Below the pieces are notes generated by a model that saw only the letters and a program-made list of their open reading frames with translations, was not told where the DNA came from and did no database searches. Source: Takakia lepidozioides (Eukaryota > Streptophyta > Takakiopsida > Takakiales > Takakiaceae). Taken from it: DNA of 64,000 nucleotides. This document shows, in pieces, positions 45,750 through 57,748 of the stretch. How positions within the stretch are numbered: position 1 is the first letter of the stretch; the number at the start of each line of letters is the position of its first letter. The DNA lies in assembly GCA_030704615.1 (NCBI GenBank), contig CM060734.1:50360042-50424041 (forward strand), given 5' to 3'. Made by a program: the position numbers and the translations under genes.

Positions 45750-46985
45750 CGTCATTTGCCATCCGCGGACGCTGGCCTCTGTGGACCACTCAACGCGCGG
45801 CTGCCGCCCGCGGTTACTCCCTTTTCATGCGTTTATCCTAACTGGCTCTCTTTTCTTCTTTTTCCACGTAGGCTCAAAAAAAAGAAAAAAAGAAAAGAAA
45901 AGGAATCAACTTGTACTTGCACTCAACTTACTTTTCAGTCTACATACTGTATTAGTTACTATTGTTATTAATTGTAATTTTCTTCCACAGCCTTGTTTAT
46001 TGATGGGAGAGGATGAGACGTTGGATGTATATGGTTACACTCGTGTACATTATATGGGATATTGGTTTTCGAATGGATGGATGAAAAGAGATTCCGTCTC
46101 ATTTCCCCAGAAAAAGTCACCCCTTTTCATATAAGAAGAATGAAAAAGACCTTTTTCTCGAAGTGCCGTGGTGAAAAGGTTCCCGTTTAGTTGGGAACTT
46201 TGCACGCAAGGGAACGCGTCGAGATTGGTTCTCAACCTCCAATTCTCTGTGTGTGGGACCCTCTCACCCTCGCCTACCTCACAGTGCAGACTTTATCGCT
46301 GTTCTTCCATGATTTCTCGACTTTGTGGCGTAGGGAAGGCTCTGAATCTGCACTACAATCTTCCTTGTTGGCAGCTCTTCAATGGCACCGGGAGTCAGGA
46401 AGTTAGGGCTGTTTGAGAAAGTCGTGTATGACATTAGGGGCCTTCTCGGGAATGTTTGGGCATTGAGAAACCTTCTGGGCAGAGCTTCTAAGTATCACCT
46501 TTCATGGTGAGAAGAGCTATCAGGGTGATAGTATCGGGTGAGGCTGCTTATCCTTAACGGGGTAGTTATTCATAGCCCTCCAAGAGCCGAATGGGGAGAT
46601 CCAGCCCGCTACAAGAATAAGCTAGAATGAGAGAGAGGAGAGAGAGCGCACCAAGAGAGTCATGGACGACAATGGCTGCAATCAGATGCCATGTGGCGCG
46701 AGCAATGCAAGACGGTGACATTCCTGAACCGTCAGAGAGTGATTGAATCAAAAACCGTGCAGTTCCACATAGGGCAGCGAGAGAATCCCCGTTAACTCAG
46801 CACAATATGCGAGTTCTTCAAAGAACGTCTGCAGCATACATTCAAATCTCCAACACGCAATGTCCAGCCTGAGTGTGTCCGCAACGCAAGACTCAAGGTT
46901 CTCGTCAAGGTCTTTAAATATAATTTTCCTATTGAGCACATTTCGCAGAATGCAAATCAATGCTGCCAGTTCCATCACTCGGCTG
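45750..46985. other. No recognisable gene
   Basis: Upstream side of psbR. Contains an AAAGAAAAAAAGAAAAG tract near 45880-45900 and short unassigned frames. The left breakpoint of the inverted ZFYVE26-like exons lies at its right end. Confidence 0.4.
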
Positions 46986-46989
46986 CCAT

Positions 46990-47830
46990 TACAATTAGCA
47001 TAAATCCATTGCTCCCAAGGCATGGACTGCAGCTTGTACCCCGTAATTCATGTGTAAAAGCTCCAGATCAAGATTCCTGTCATGCAACAAACCAAAAAAA
47101 GACTTCTGATTAAGAAAGCAATTAGCAACGGCAGTATAATCCTCTGAAGAGATTGTTCACAATCAGTCTCCCAAATCCCCCTACAAAAAAATGATGTAAC
47201 AGTCCGGGTTAGAAAATTCGGTGTGGAAAAGACAACAGAAAAAGAAATAATCTCAAGATGAGCGTAACAAGAACATTCATACGGACGATGGCTAACCTTT
47301 GTATGGAAGCGGAGGCAGACACTCCTGCAGGCTGCATTTTCACAAGCTCTAGGGCATCCCTAAGGTTGATGTCAGGAACAACGTCAAAAATAACCTACAA
47401 GTCATACATAGCACTCCCTTTAGTATCTCAGCTATGTGCATGAATTAGGTGTGAAGATAGTGAAGAATAGATCCCTCTGGTTTCTCACTTAAGATGAAGT
47501 AGACTGACATCCCCTACTTATATGGGGACCCTGAGTCTTAACATCCACATCTTAACACCCTAAACCAGCAGTTTTGCATATAGTTTATTCTGTGTTCAGA
47601 AATAAAGCTTGTGATGCTTGTGATGCACTGTTGACAGAGAGCCAAAGCTAGGTAAAGGCAATCTGAACGCATCCTTTCCTTTTCTAGGCAACAGAACAAA
47701 CAGGTTTGAGCCAAAGCCCAAAGGAGAGCCCTATTGGCACTCACCCGAACAGGTGAATGCATGGTCAAACGTTCAAGGACAAGATTGGCCACAAATGGAT
47801 CCGCAGGTGCCCCAGTACAGGAACTGAGTC
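46990..47830 (-). pseudogene. ZFYVE26-like exons in inverted orientation
   Basis: Three minus-strand exons: about 47830-47745 (PFVANLVLERLTMHSPVR), 47394-47297 (VIFDVVPDINLRDALELV, KMQPAG) and from 47076 leftwards (NLDLELLHMNYGVQAAVH, ALGAM). Splice phases join correctly across the first two introns (PVR-VIFDVV and SIQR-NLDLE). After ALGAM at about 46995 the frame meets stops, although the family continues for some 17 residues to the piece that begins at 48161 on the plus strand. So the third exon is cut by an inversion breakpoint. These exons belong immediately before those at 48161-52403. Confidence 0.82.
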
Positions 47831-48160
47831 TTGATCTTGTTAAGGAGAATTGAGACAGTGCGCGATTGTTGCAAGGAGAGCAAGGTGAAGACATCACTTG
47901 TCCTAGTGTGTCATTCAATCCAAGGATTCGCATGGATTCTATGTTCCTTGTGTTCTTATGGACTTGCACACAATAATATGACAATAATATGTTGGAAAGA
48001 CACTGTATCTTGAGCACCTTTTCAGAGACATGGAGGCATAGAGAGAGAGGGGGGGCACGGTGAATTATAACCCCCTGTCCCTGAATTTGAGTTGGAACGC
48101 TTGCTTTGTGAGTTCTTGGGCAACTTTGAAATTTAAGCACTGCTGATGAGTTTAAAACAG

Positions 48161-51100
48161 GAGAGCAGCAGAGAGGTGCAGCCTTCTTTCTTGAGGAGCT
48201 ACATGAGCATTTGGAAGCAATCAGTACTCCTGTCCGTCGGGTATGATGGCCCGGTGTTTGGTTGTTTATGTATATTTCATGTAGTATATTCTTAACCACA
48301 TCTATGGACAGTTGCACATATCTCGCTTATCACATCATTGGAATGCACCTAACCCAAGCTATAGATGTGCTTTGACTTCATAAAAGAGTAACCTTCTGTT
48401 TCAGCAGAGTCGGAATTGAACATTGGTTCACTTTTTGCACAGACCTGGAACTATGGCACCAAATCAATTGCTCTTGTTTCCTTTTTTCTTGACTCAAACT
48501 GGGGCAGTTCCCTTGGGTTAGAGCTTCTTGTATAGGTTCAGTATCTGGCTAAACACCTTGCTGAACATGAACATATGGTACTTTTATGCAGGTCTGGATG
48601 ATGAGCATGATAATGGCACTTCTACACATGGATAAATTAAGTGTCCAACCAGTGGCAACTGAGGGGTCAACAGGCTTAGCGGCAAAACAGACCAAGAAGA
48701 ATGGGGACATGGAAGCAGCAACCGGGGCTGGGGATTCAGAGAAGCTTACTGCTGTTGTGTTTGTGGGTAATATCCTGGCAATGCTATGTCAATGCCTTCC
48801 AGCTGTTGGACTGGAGCTTGAAGCAAGAAGCCCAGCATCAAGCAAAGGGGGCCTGGGCAGGAAAGGGAGCATAACTGGAATTGGATTCCCAGGGAGAGCA
48901 GGTAAGAAGGCCTGGGAGCAGAAAGCGGAGCTGTTGCATCAGTTTGTGGAGGATTGGGAATGGCGCCTTGCTGTATTGCAGCGTTTGTCTCCAACTTCGC
49001 TGCGGCCATGGGAGTGGAGGGAAGCCTTGGCAGTCCTCCGTGCAGCTCCTTCTACCTTGCTTAACCTGTGTGTTCTCCAGAGTCCATTTGGCTCTTCTTG
49101 ATGTTCAGTCTCTCTTCCCACCCTCTCTCTAAGGTGCTAGTGGATGTGTGGTTGATTGTTGCCGTGAGGATAAAGTAAAAGTTCCCTTATATCCAGGAAC
49201 AGAAAGCTACCTCCTAAGATGGACGGGACAACCTGGTAGATTGAACTGTAGTAGTAAACCCTCTCGGTGGAGCATCGCTTCTTCAGGTGGTCTGCATACT
49301 CCTGAAAACAGGGGCAGATTTGTTGTCTTTAGAGACGATCCGAAGTGCGGAGCGTCCTGCCTCCACGAGGCTTTCCGCCTTACTTCACGCTTGATTAGTT
49401 CTTTGGTTCTTCTATTACCTGTCCATGGGCACTTTGGTCTTCCTGTGGCTATATTAAACTCCCTACAGTTTGATTTTTCTTCTGGTTTCAGTGGTTCTAC
49501 CTGCTGGTATCCTTGCCCCATGGCCCTCCCCATTAAGTTTAAAGTATAAAGTTCATCTCTCTATTCCAAAGCCCCGCAGGGCCTTCTGTTTACGTAATGG
49601 AGCCCTTTCTCCTTCAGGTTTTTCTAGCAAACCTACTTCCCTCCCTGAGTTTTCTCTTCAGAGGAGATGGTTTCTGGTTACTCATGTGGTGTGTGGTGCA
49701 GGTGCGTGCAGCGGGCTCAATATGACCTTGGAGAAGAGGCCGTACACCGCTTTGGGTTGCCCCCAGAGGAGGCAGCCTCGCTGGAGCTCGCTGAATGGGT
49801 GGATGGTGCTGTAGCAAGAGCATCTGTATGCACTTTGACATACCCTGAGTTTGTGGTCATTTAGTCAGTCTAGGAGCTTTTTGTTGGGTTTTTGGGTAAG
49901 TGCGAATAATTTCTGTACAGTGTCAGAATGTCAGACTTTCAATCCTCCCCTGGGGTACAGTTAGCTTGTGCTGCCATCTCCTCCATCTTCCCCATTACAT
50001 ACGGCCTCTTCTTCAATTGCTTGATGTCTGGGGAGGGAGCCACTCTTGGAAATGATTTTAACCCTTAGGACTATACCTACTGTTTGAACAACATGATCGG
50101 GATGCTGGTTTGCCATTGGTATTGACAGGTGGATGATGCAGTCTCTCGAGTTGCAGAGGGATCATCGAGCACAGATGAGGCTCTCAATTTTGCCGCCCTT
50201 CGTGCACCATTAGCGCCCCTTGCTAGTGTAAACCTGTTATACCGACTACCTCATAATTTTCTTATATATGATGAGTATGAAAGAGACACCATATTTTATG
50301 GTTGCTTCGGCAGCTTTTCTGAATATGTACTTTCTGTAGAGTTCTGCTGACCAGTATCCTACTAAGCATCTACATATTCATTGTATAGTATGGTTGTTGG
50401 GTAAGAGGTAGGAAGAGAGTCTCTCATGATGGGAAGTTGAAGAATTTCTTAGAACTGACATTGGCATGACCAATTTGTCTCAGGTCCTTCTCTGCCTTGA
50501 TGTTGCAATGGCTTCTGCGAGGTCTGTCGACATGGTAAGGCACCTTCTGGATCGGGTAATTTCTGCCCCAATATATTTTCAGTGGTGCGAGAGTAGATGC
50601 TTTGAACAAAAGACTTGAGCACTTCCTAGCTGACCAGTTGGCACTTCAATCCTAAGGTTTTAGTCTTGGTTCAATATGCTTACTTCATAAGGATGTCTAA
50701 CACTGAGATTTGAAGGATATCACTGTGTGCTAAGTTGATAGAGAAGTGAAGGCCGATTTCATTCATGATTTCACCTTTTAGATGTCTTCTCTTGATTAGT
50801 GGGAGGCTGTTGGTTTTGGCCATGGCAACAGGCACGTCCCCTTCTTTCTCAGATCTCTCAATTAGGGTCAAGGGAACAAGGGCCGGAGCAGAGACAAGAG
50901 GCGTGCATTGTCTTGGTGGCCAAGCGCGTGATGCACCGCTTGCAGGAGCTTCTGGACCAGGTCCCTATCCTCTGTTCAGCTGCATCTTCGTTACTTTGCC
51001 CTTCTGTACGTGCTTCTCTCAGTGCTGGAATCAACCTAGTGTTCTCTGGTATGATATTTGTCAGGCCTTGTATTTTCACTACATGAACCATGTTGTGGAT

Positions 51101-52925
51101 TGTCTTCTGATGTATGCATGTTCTAGGCAATTTCAGGCCAAGTTTAATACCCTGGTATGTGAAACCCCAGAAACAACTCTCGAAAGTTGTGTATATGGGG
51201 GGGCTCTACCTTCTAAGGGTGCTTTAATAGCCAACTTCACTGGAGTGGTAGTACATAATGTGGCCAAAAAACATAATCCTCCTGGTTTTTTAGGTGGTAT
51301 TTATTTCAAGAATGATTTCAATGATCTCTTCTTTTCTCTCCTGTTTCTTTCTCCTGCAATTGCGTCTCTGTCCATTATCTGTCCTCATATGTGTTTGACG
51401 CAAGACAGTTAGAAGTATAGAGCGGTTGTTAAGCACTTGCGTAGAAGATGCATCAGTACTCTATACATATACCATCCTATCAACCTGGATTTTGAGCTGG
51501 TCAGATCTATTACTTAGTTTCCACCTGGTTGCTTTTATATTTCACTGCTATCAGAGGCCGTGAACAGTAATGGATCTAAATGAAACTGCTGTAAGAGCAA
51601 GAAAGGGCCTCATTCTTATTGTTTCTGTCAGCAGGACAAGTCTGGGGCCTTGCAGTTGCTTTTATCAGGTGCGGATATGGTGACCCCTTCAGGCACTGAT
51701 AGTATCCGGCAAGGACCAAGGCAGCGAGCGCTGGCCATTTTGCAGCAGACAATAGAGGATGCCACTAATGGCAAGCGCCAGTTCTTAAGTGGTGAGTTCT
51801 ATCCAAATGTTGTGGTCAGAAGTTACTACTGATCCGCTTAGCATGGTACAGGCCCCACACATTCAGTTTCATTGCTCCCAGTCTAGCATATTTCTCCTAC
51901 AGTCTTGTCCTGTCCTGTTTGCATGTCTGTCTAGTTGGGTTGCTTTCTAGGTTCTCTCATTTGGTTATAATCTGGGTTCATTTGGATGGACAGATAAGTG
52001 ACGCAATATGTGTCTCTTCTCTTCAGGAAAACTACACAACCTTGTAAGAGCTCTAGCGGACGAGGAGGTTGATGATTGGACCACAAGCCCTCATGGAGAA
52101 AGACGGCCCTCACACCTAGCGGAGCATGGCCTTGGCCTGGGGCTTGGATTCAATGTCACTTCAAAGACTACTTCAGTGAATGTGCCTAACACTTCCGGAT
52201 TAGGAGGCTATTTTGGGGAGGGCACTCCTTCAATGGTTCCTAAAGGGACAGTGAAACGGTTTCTAGGGCCACTGACTAACAAACCGATGGCATCCCTATC
52301 AGCTTTCATCCTCTACATTGCAACTGTTGGTGATATTGTCGATGGCATTGACACAACTCATGACTACAACTTCTTTGCACTTGTCTATGAGCGCCCCAAT
52401 GATGTAGGCCTTTACCAATTCCCATCCTGTCGACCTGATAAAAGTTCCTTTGTTTCTATCTTTCCTTTCCTCCACTGTCCCATAGGCCATCCAAACCTCC
52501 TGCGAACATCCTGAATTCTTTTATTTTTCTTTTGCCAGACGAGGAAACGTTTTTCGTAACGTTTTTCATAACAAGTTTACCAAAGTCATGGGCAACTCTG
52601 TGTGGACCTCTTATATTCTCAAACACAGTACGATGCTCATGAGACAGGATACCATGTGAGAATTTGTCAGTATTCAGTTGTCATATGGCCCCCTTACTGA
52701 AGCTTAAATTTAAGATACCAAGCTAAGTGAAGGCCAGCCTGTTGTTGAAAACTTGATGCATTTCCCCCCTAACAGGCATTGGCATTGGCATTTGTCTATG
52801 GGGATGCAGCAGTGCACATATATGCAGGCGTTGCTGCATCATTAGCTGAGAAAAAGAAGAGTAGTCACTTGACTGAGCTCTTGCGCAACATCAAGGGCAC
52901 CATTGAAGATGACGACTGGGACCAG
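48161..52925 (+). pseudogene. ZFYVE26-like gene, central exons plus one late exon
   Basis: Plus-strand exons in family order: 48161-48240 (FFLEELHEHLEAIS), 48592-49071 (IMALLHMDKLS, then VEDWEWRLAVLQRLSP and EALAVLRAAPSTLLNLC), 49712-49825 (YDLGEEAVHRFGLPPEE, LELAEWVDGA), 50129-50227 (DDAVSRVAEGSSS), 50484-50534 (VLLCLDVAMASARSVDM), about 50851-50969 (VAKRVMHRLQELLDQ), 51635-51791 (RQRALAILQQTIEDATNGKR) and 52027-52403 (GKLHNLVRALADEE, DIVDGIDTTHDYNFFALVY). The next exon, 52776-52925 (HIYAGVAASLAEKKK, LRNIKGTIEDDDWDQ), belongs near the protein's C-terminus, so roughly a thousand residues are skipped. The exon that should follow 52403 is the one at 5286-5200 on the minus strand. Coding looks undamaged, but the start and the end are missing. 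Confidence 0.82.
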
Positions 52926-53279
52926 GTCTGGAGGAGCCTCTCTCTTACGGCAGTTTTATAATCGAAACTTACGTTTTCTGAACTCCTATGTGTCTGTTAG
53001 GAAACTAGACCTGTCCTCAGTCTAGAGATATTGACAGGAAGCTTCTATTCACAAGCAGCAGTACAAAAGCATGACAGCTGAATAATACAGGACTTAGCTA
53101 GTACTAACAAGATGAGAGAACTGGAGCCTGGAAGCTCCCTTGCTCCCTACTACAAAGGAAAGCTAATAGAGTTGACTGTAGATGCTGGACTTCTCCTCCT
53201 CCTCCTCTCTGCAATCTACCAGGCTAGCACATCAAACTAGATGGTAGAAGAAGTGCTGGGCATTGCCTTAGCCTCTCCC

Positions 53280-54100
53280 TATATCCTGCTCTTATATTTG
53301 TGGACGATTTCGCAGGCCTAGGTGGTATCCCATCCAATCTCCAGGAGCTGATTGATTGTGCAAAGAGGTTCTTTGACCTGTGGAGGCTAGAAGCTAATAA
53401 TGTTAGTAAATGCACAGTGGTGACATTCAACAACCGTGGGAAGGGAGGAGGGAATGGAAATGGACATGGGGTGACGAAGAGATTCATGCACTCCCTTCCT
53501 ACACATATCTCGGTGTTGAGTTTTCCTCCAACTGTAACTGGGATGCGCATATACAAAAAGTGATTCAATCAGCTAAATGCAAAGCTTTGGGTGTCACTAA
53601 ATTTTGTCCACTGGAGAGAAATTAAAAATTTTAACTCGGGGAGGGAAGCCTACCTTTGAACTATAAACAGATGCAGAAAGGAAGAGGAGATTGTGATTGC
53701 ACAATCTGCGGGCAGCATGAAGAAAATATCCACTGCCTGATACATTGTCCGGGATATTCTGACCCGGACGATCAAGAACATTGTCCCTGCACCTCTGTTC
53801 TTCAACTGTCAAAATCTTGACGCTGAGCCTAAAGCCCTCGCCCTCTTGGGGTCTAATTGCTGGACAGCTCACACACAGCCAGCTGATGCTTGTGTGAAGG
53901 GCTTTCTAGAGGATATCTAGAAAACTGGAACTAATTTGTCTTTATCAAGGTAGTCACAGGCCACAAAGGTAGTTTCTGCTCCCTTTTGTTCCGCCCACAT
54001 TTGGGTGTGGGGTCTATGGCCACAAGGATATGGCAAACAATGTCTTATGAGTACATTCTCTAGCCCTATGACCAGTCTATGCATAAGATAATTCTGCCGA
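53280..54100 (+). mobile_element. Degenerate LINE, 3' half
   Basis: The plus strand shows the RT box LIFVDDFAGLGGIP at about 53290, then KRFFDLWRLEAN, then in a shifted frame YTYLGVEFSSNCNWDAHIQK. A cysteine/histidine cluster follows (CDCTICGQHEENIHCLIHC, about 53690-53750). The end (DACVKGFLEDI, about 53890, then GGCAAACAATGTC) matches the fragments at 590-650 and 899-1114. Several frameshifts and stops. It separates the late ZFYVE26-like exon from the CYP97C exons. Confidence 0.85.
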
Positions 54101-54157
54101 CATTCTTGTTTTGAGGCGACTGTTGAACTGTAGTCCAAGTGTGGCTGATGTGTGCAG

Positions 54158-54967
<810 letters not shown>

Positions 54968-55076
54968 TGTCACGTTCCTCATGCATCTGCAGATTTCTTA
55001 CTACACAAGTATCTGATTCTCTAAGCTCATTATTCCGACACAACTATCTGATTCTCTTAAACGAAATTCTGATTCT

Positions 55077-55192
55077 CTTCTTAACATTTGTGTCAAAACT
55101 AGATATTGCCTGAACTATTAGAAATAGTACGGAATTTATGGATTCGGTGAAAAGTGCTATCAATCCAGCAGCTCACCAGGTGATGGAAGCCC
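55077..55192. repeat. Copy of the 5930-6053 segment
   Basis: Shares TTCTTAACATTTGTGTC, TGAACTATTAGAAATAGTAC and CAGCTCACCAGGT with 5930-6053 in direct orientation. It lies just after the CYP97C stop. Confidence 0.75.
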
Positions 55193-55199
55193 AGCAAGG

Positions 55200-57740
55200 A
55201 CAAGGGTGGCTGCTTGAACAGGAGCTGTATGACCAAAAAGGAAAAAGGAGCCCAGTGATTACTTCTTCTGTAGGTTGTGCACATACTGAACCAAATCCCA
55301 TCACATTGGAAGACAATTGTGTCAGGCAGAAATTCCTCAAGTAAAGAAAGACAGTAGACCCAAAGACGTTCTTGACATAATTGAAAGAAATTGGAAAAAC
55401 CCACTCAGCATTCTCATTTCCTTAATGAAGCTGGTCTTCTGGTTCTCCGTTTAGAAAGATGCTGGGCTGGGATCAACATGGAGTGACACACCCCCTGGAA
55501 CTTCTGATGAGCAATATCCAACCAGCCATCACATCATGACAGTCACATAACACTCATTTCTGAACAATGCTAGCTCAATGCTTTATGGCAGTTTTAACAA
55601 CCTCATAAAAGACTACAGGAATTTCAGCAATCCTTCAAGTAATGTCGTTGGGATTAAAAGAACAAAGCCAGCATGGACCTGGCAATATCGTGGGCTCAAG
55701 ACCTGACCAAATGTGCAACAACAGACCTGGTTTGGGACTGGCTACCATGTCATACGATTGAGTTGCCATGGTATACACTGGTAGCACCAAAGACAGGTAT
55801 GCTTTTGAAAAAGGAGAATTTCTTGTTGTTCCGCCCCGTCTGTACCGCTTTCCCTTTAAGGCCTTGTTCACATGAGGTGTGGAAGGATGTGTGCTGTTTG
55901 GATGCAGGTGAGGATAGGGATCTACAGTGTGTGCTGTATGGTGATAACCTGCGCGCAGACTGCTCAGGACCTTCATGACAGTTATGTGAGATATTGTAAG
56001 TTTTGATGAGAAGAGCACTTCTGCAGGTTGTTGTACAACGGGATGGCATGGGTGCCATGGCAGGCTCATCAAAGTCGGAAACGACTGCACGCACAGATGG
56101 CTTGATCCTCCTATAGACCGCACGGTAGAGTCCGTCATCCTATCAAGCCGACACCTGGGCCACAGGGTAATAATATCAGATGTGTAGTAATATCATAGCC
56201 TTCCCGACGCTCCACTAGTAGGCTGTCTGGCATCACAGATAGGCCTCCTGTGCCTTGGAGAGCCAAAGCGAAACTTGATACTGAAGGCAAGGGGGTGCCT
56301 TTTCTGACGAGAGCTCTCTCGGTGGGAAGGACAACCTTGCTTGATCCAGATGGTAGGCTGCTGCCAGGGCCCAACCAACAGCCGATGTCCGAGATCACAT
56401 CTATCTGGAGCATTACCCAAGGAGCATCACGGTTTTAGGGGCAGGTTGGCAATCACCACACACCCCAAGGTTCTTGATGGTATGGATACGCATCCCATCC
56501 CAGGCGGTGTGTGGGGATAGCCAACTTCCCCGAAAACTGCGATGCCTCGGGCTATTTGTAATTGTCAAAGCAATGGCCAGCTTCTGAATCCCCATGCGCC
56601 TCGTCACTACATACTGATCTACTCATTTCCGCCTAACAGCCGATCACAACTTTTAGGGCTACCTATGCTTCTTCCAAGGTTGGGATTGACTTGTGGGGGC
56701 CGCGCGAACGCGAGCCCCCTCTGCCACAAATTACGACGTGCGTGCCCTCCGTAGAGAGACGCTAGGATCACCCCCACCGAAGTGCAATGGAGCGGGCTTT
56801 CCTAGGCCATCGACCTTGCTGATAATCGACAGACCCTGCCCAGGTAAGTATGGGAACCCTTGCACCGATCGCCTTTATATCTGCGGATACGTACCCACTT
56901 CGTGCCAAACGATATGGGATAATTCGGTAGAAAAATAATAGCCAAGTTGGACCATTGGGCTTGGTATATTTGGGCTACATTCTTCCTTTAGTACCGCGAC
57001 AGGCGTTCACTCCCTGGATCAAACAAACGTCATTGCGGGCTGCTTGTGCACGGCCCTGCTTCCTTTGTTGGCTTCCCTTCGTACCGCTTGGAGCTTCCCG
57101 CGCAAGTATGGAATCCTTCGCCCATGATCTGAGCTCTCTCATCTTTCTTTCTCTCTTTCATGTTCTACTTTCCTCTCTCCCCACGCCAGTCCTCACTGGG
57201 AAGCTGCAATATTCGCTAAAATTGTGAGCAATTTCGTTTTAGACAACTCGGGCCAATCCTTAGCAGTATCCCATCTTTGCTGCAAGCGCTGCCTATTCCA
57301 CAAGGTTATATTTGCTGCCCTCTTGAGTGCAACCTCCGCAGTTGCCAAGCCCTCCTTCACGTGCAACCACACTGCCTTTGAAATGGATGATGAATGGATC
57401 GAACTGATGAATAGATTAACACCTTCCTCTGACACGTGCCCCCAGTAAAACATGGACACTTACTGGTGACAGAGATGCTGCTGGCTGCTCTGTGTCTCTA
57501 TGTCTTGAAAGGAGAGAGAGGATACCCGGGGGATCTGCGACACCCAACTGCAGCTCATGTAGTATTCTTCACTTTTTGTCTAGAAAGAAAGAAGGGTCTG
57601 TTTCTGCGTTTAGATTTTTAGTTCGCATATGCTCGTGATCTGGGCGCTGTCCAATTGTTCGAATAGTAGGCTCAATTCCAGCTTAAGTTTCGGTTTTCTT
57701 GCAATCAGATGTGGATTATTTTTTTCTGGCTTTCGTCTGA
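55200..57740. other. No recognisable gene; 5' flank of the ZFYVE26-like gene
   Basis: Overlapping unassigned frames only. The stretch 57600-57748 precedes the start codon of the ZFYVE26-like gene and would hold its 5' UTR. No clear promoter element was picked out. Confidence 0.4.
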
Positions 57741-57748
57741 ATCCAGAG

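Noticed and set aside
48746-49009. Minus-strand frame opposite the large ZFYVE26-like exon
   Set aside because: Shadow of the conserved plus-strand exon 48592-49071.
55635-56138. 167-codon minus-strand frame
   Set aside because: No similarity, biased composition and an overlapping rival frame; not reported as a gene.
57629-57748. Upstream extension of the ZFYVE26-like first exon to an earlier Met
   Set aside because: The upstream residues do not match the family, whereas MEGKEERLLGRAITNH at 57749 does.
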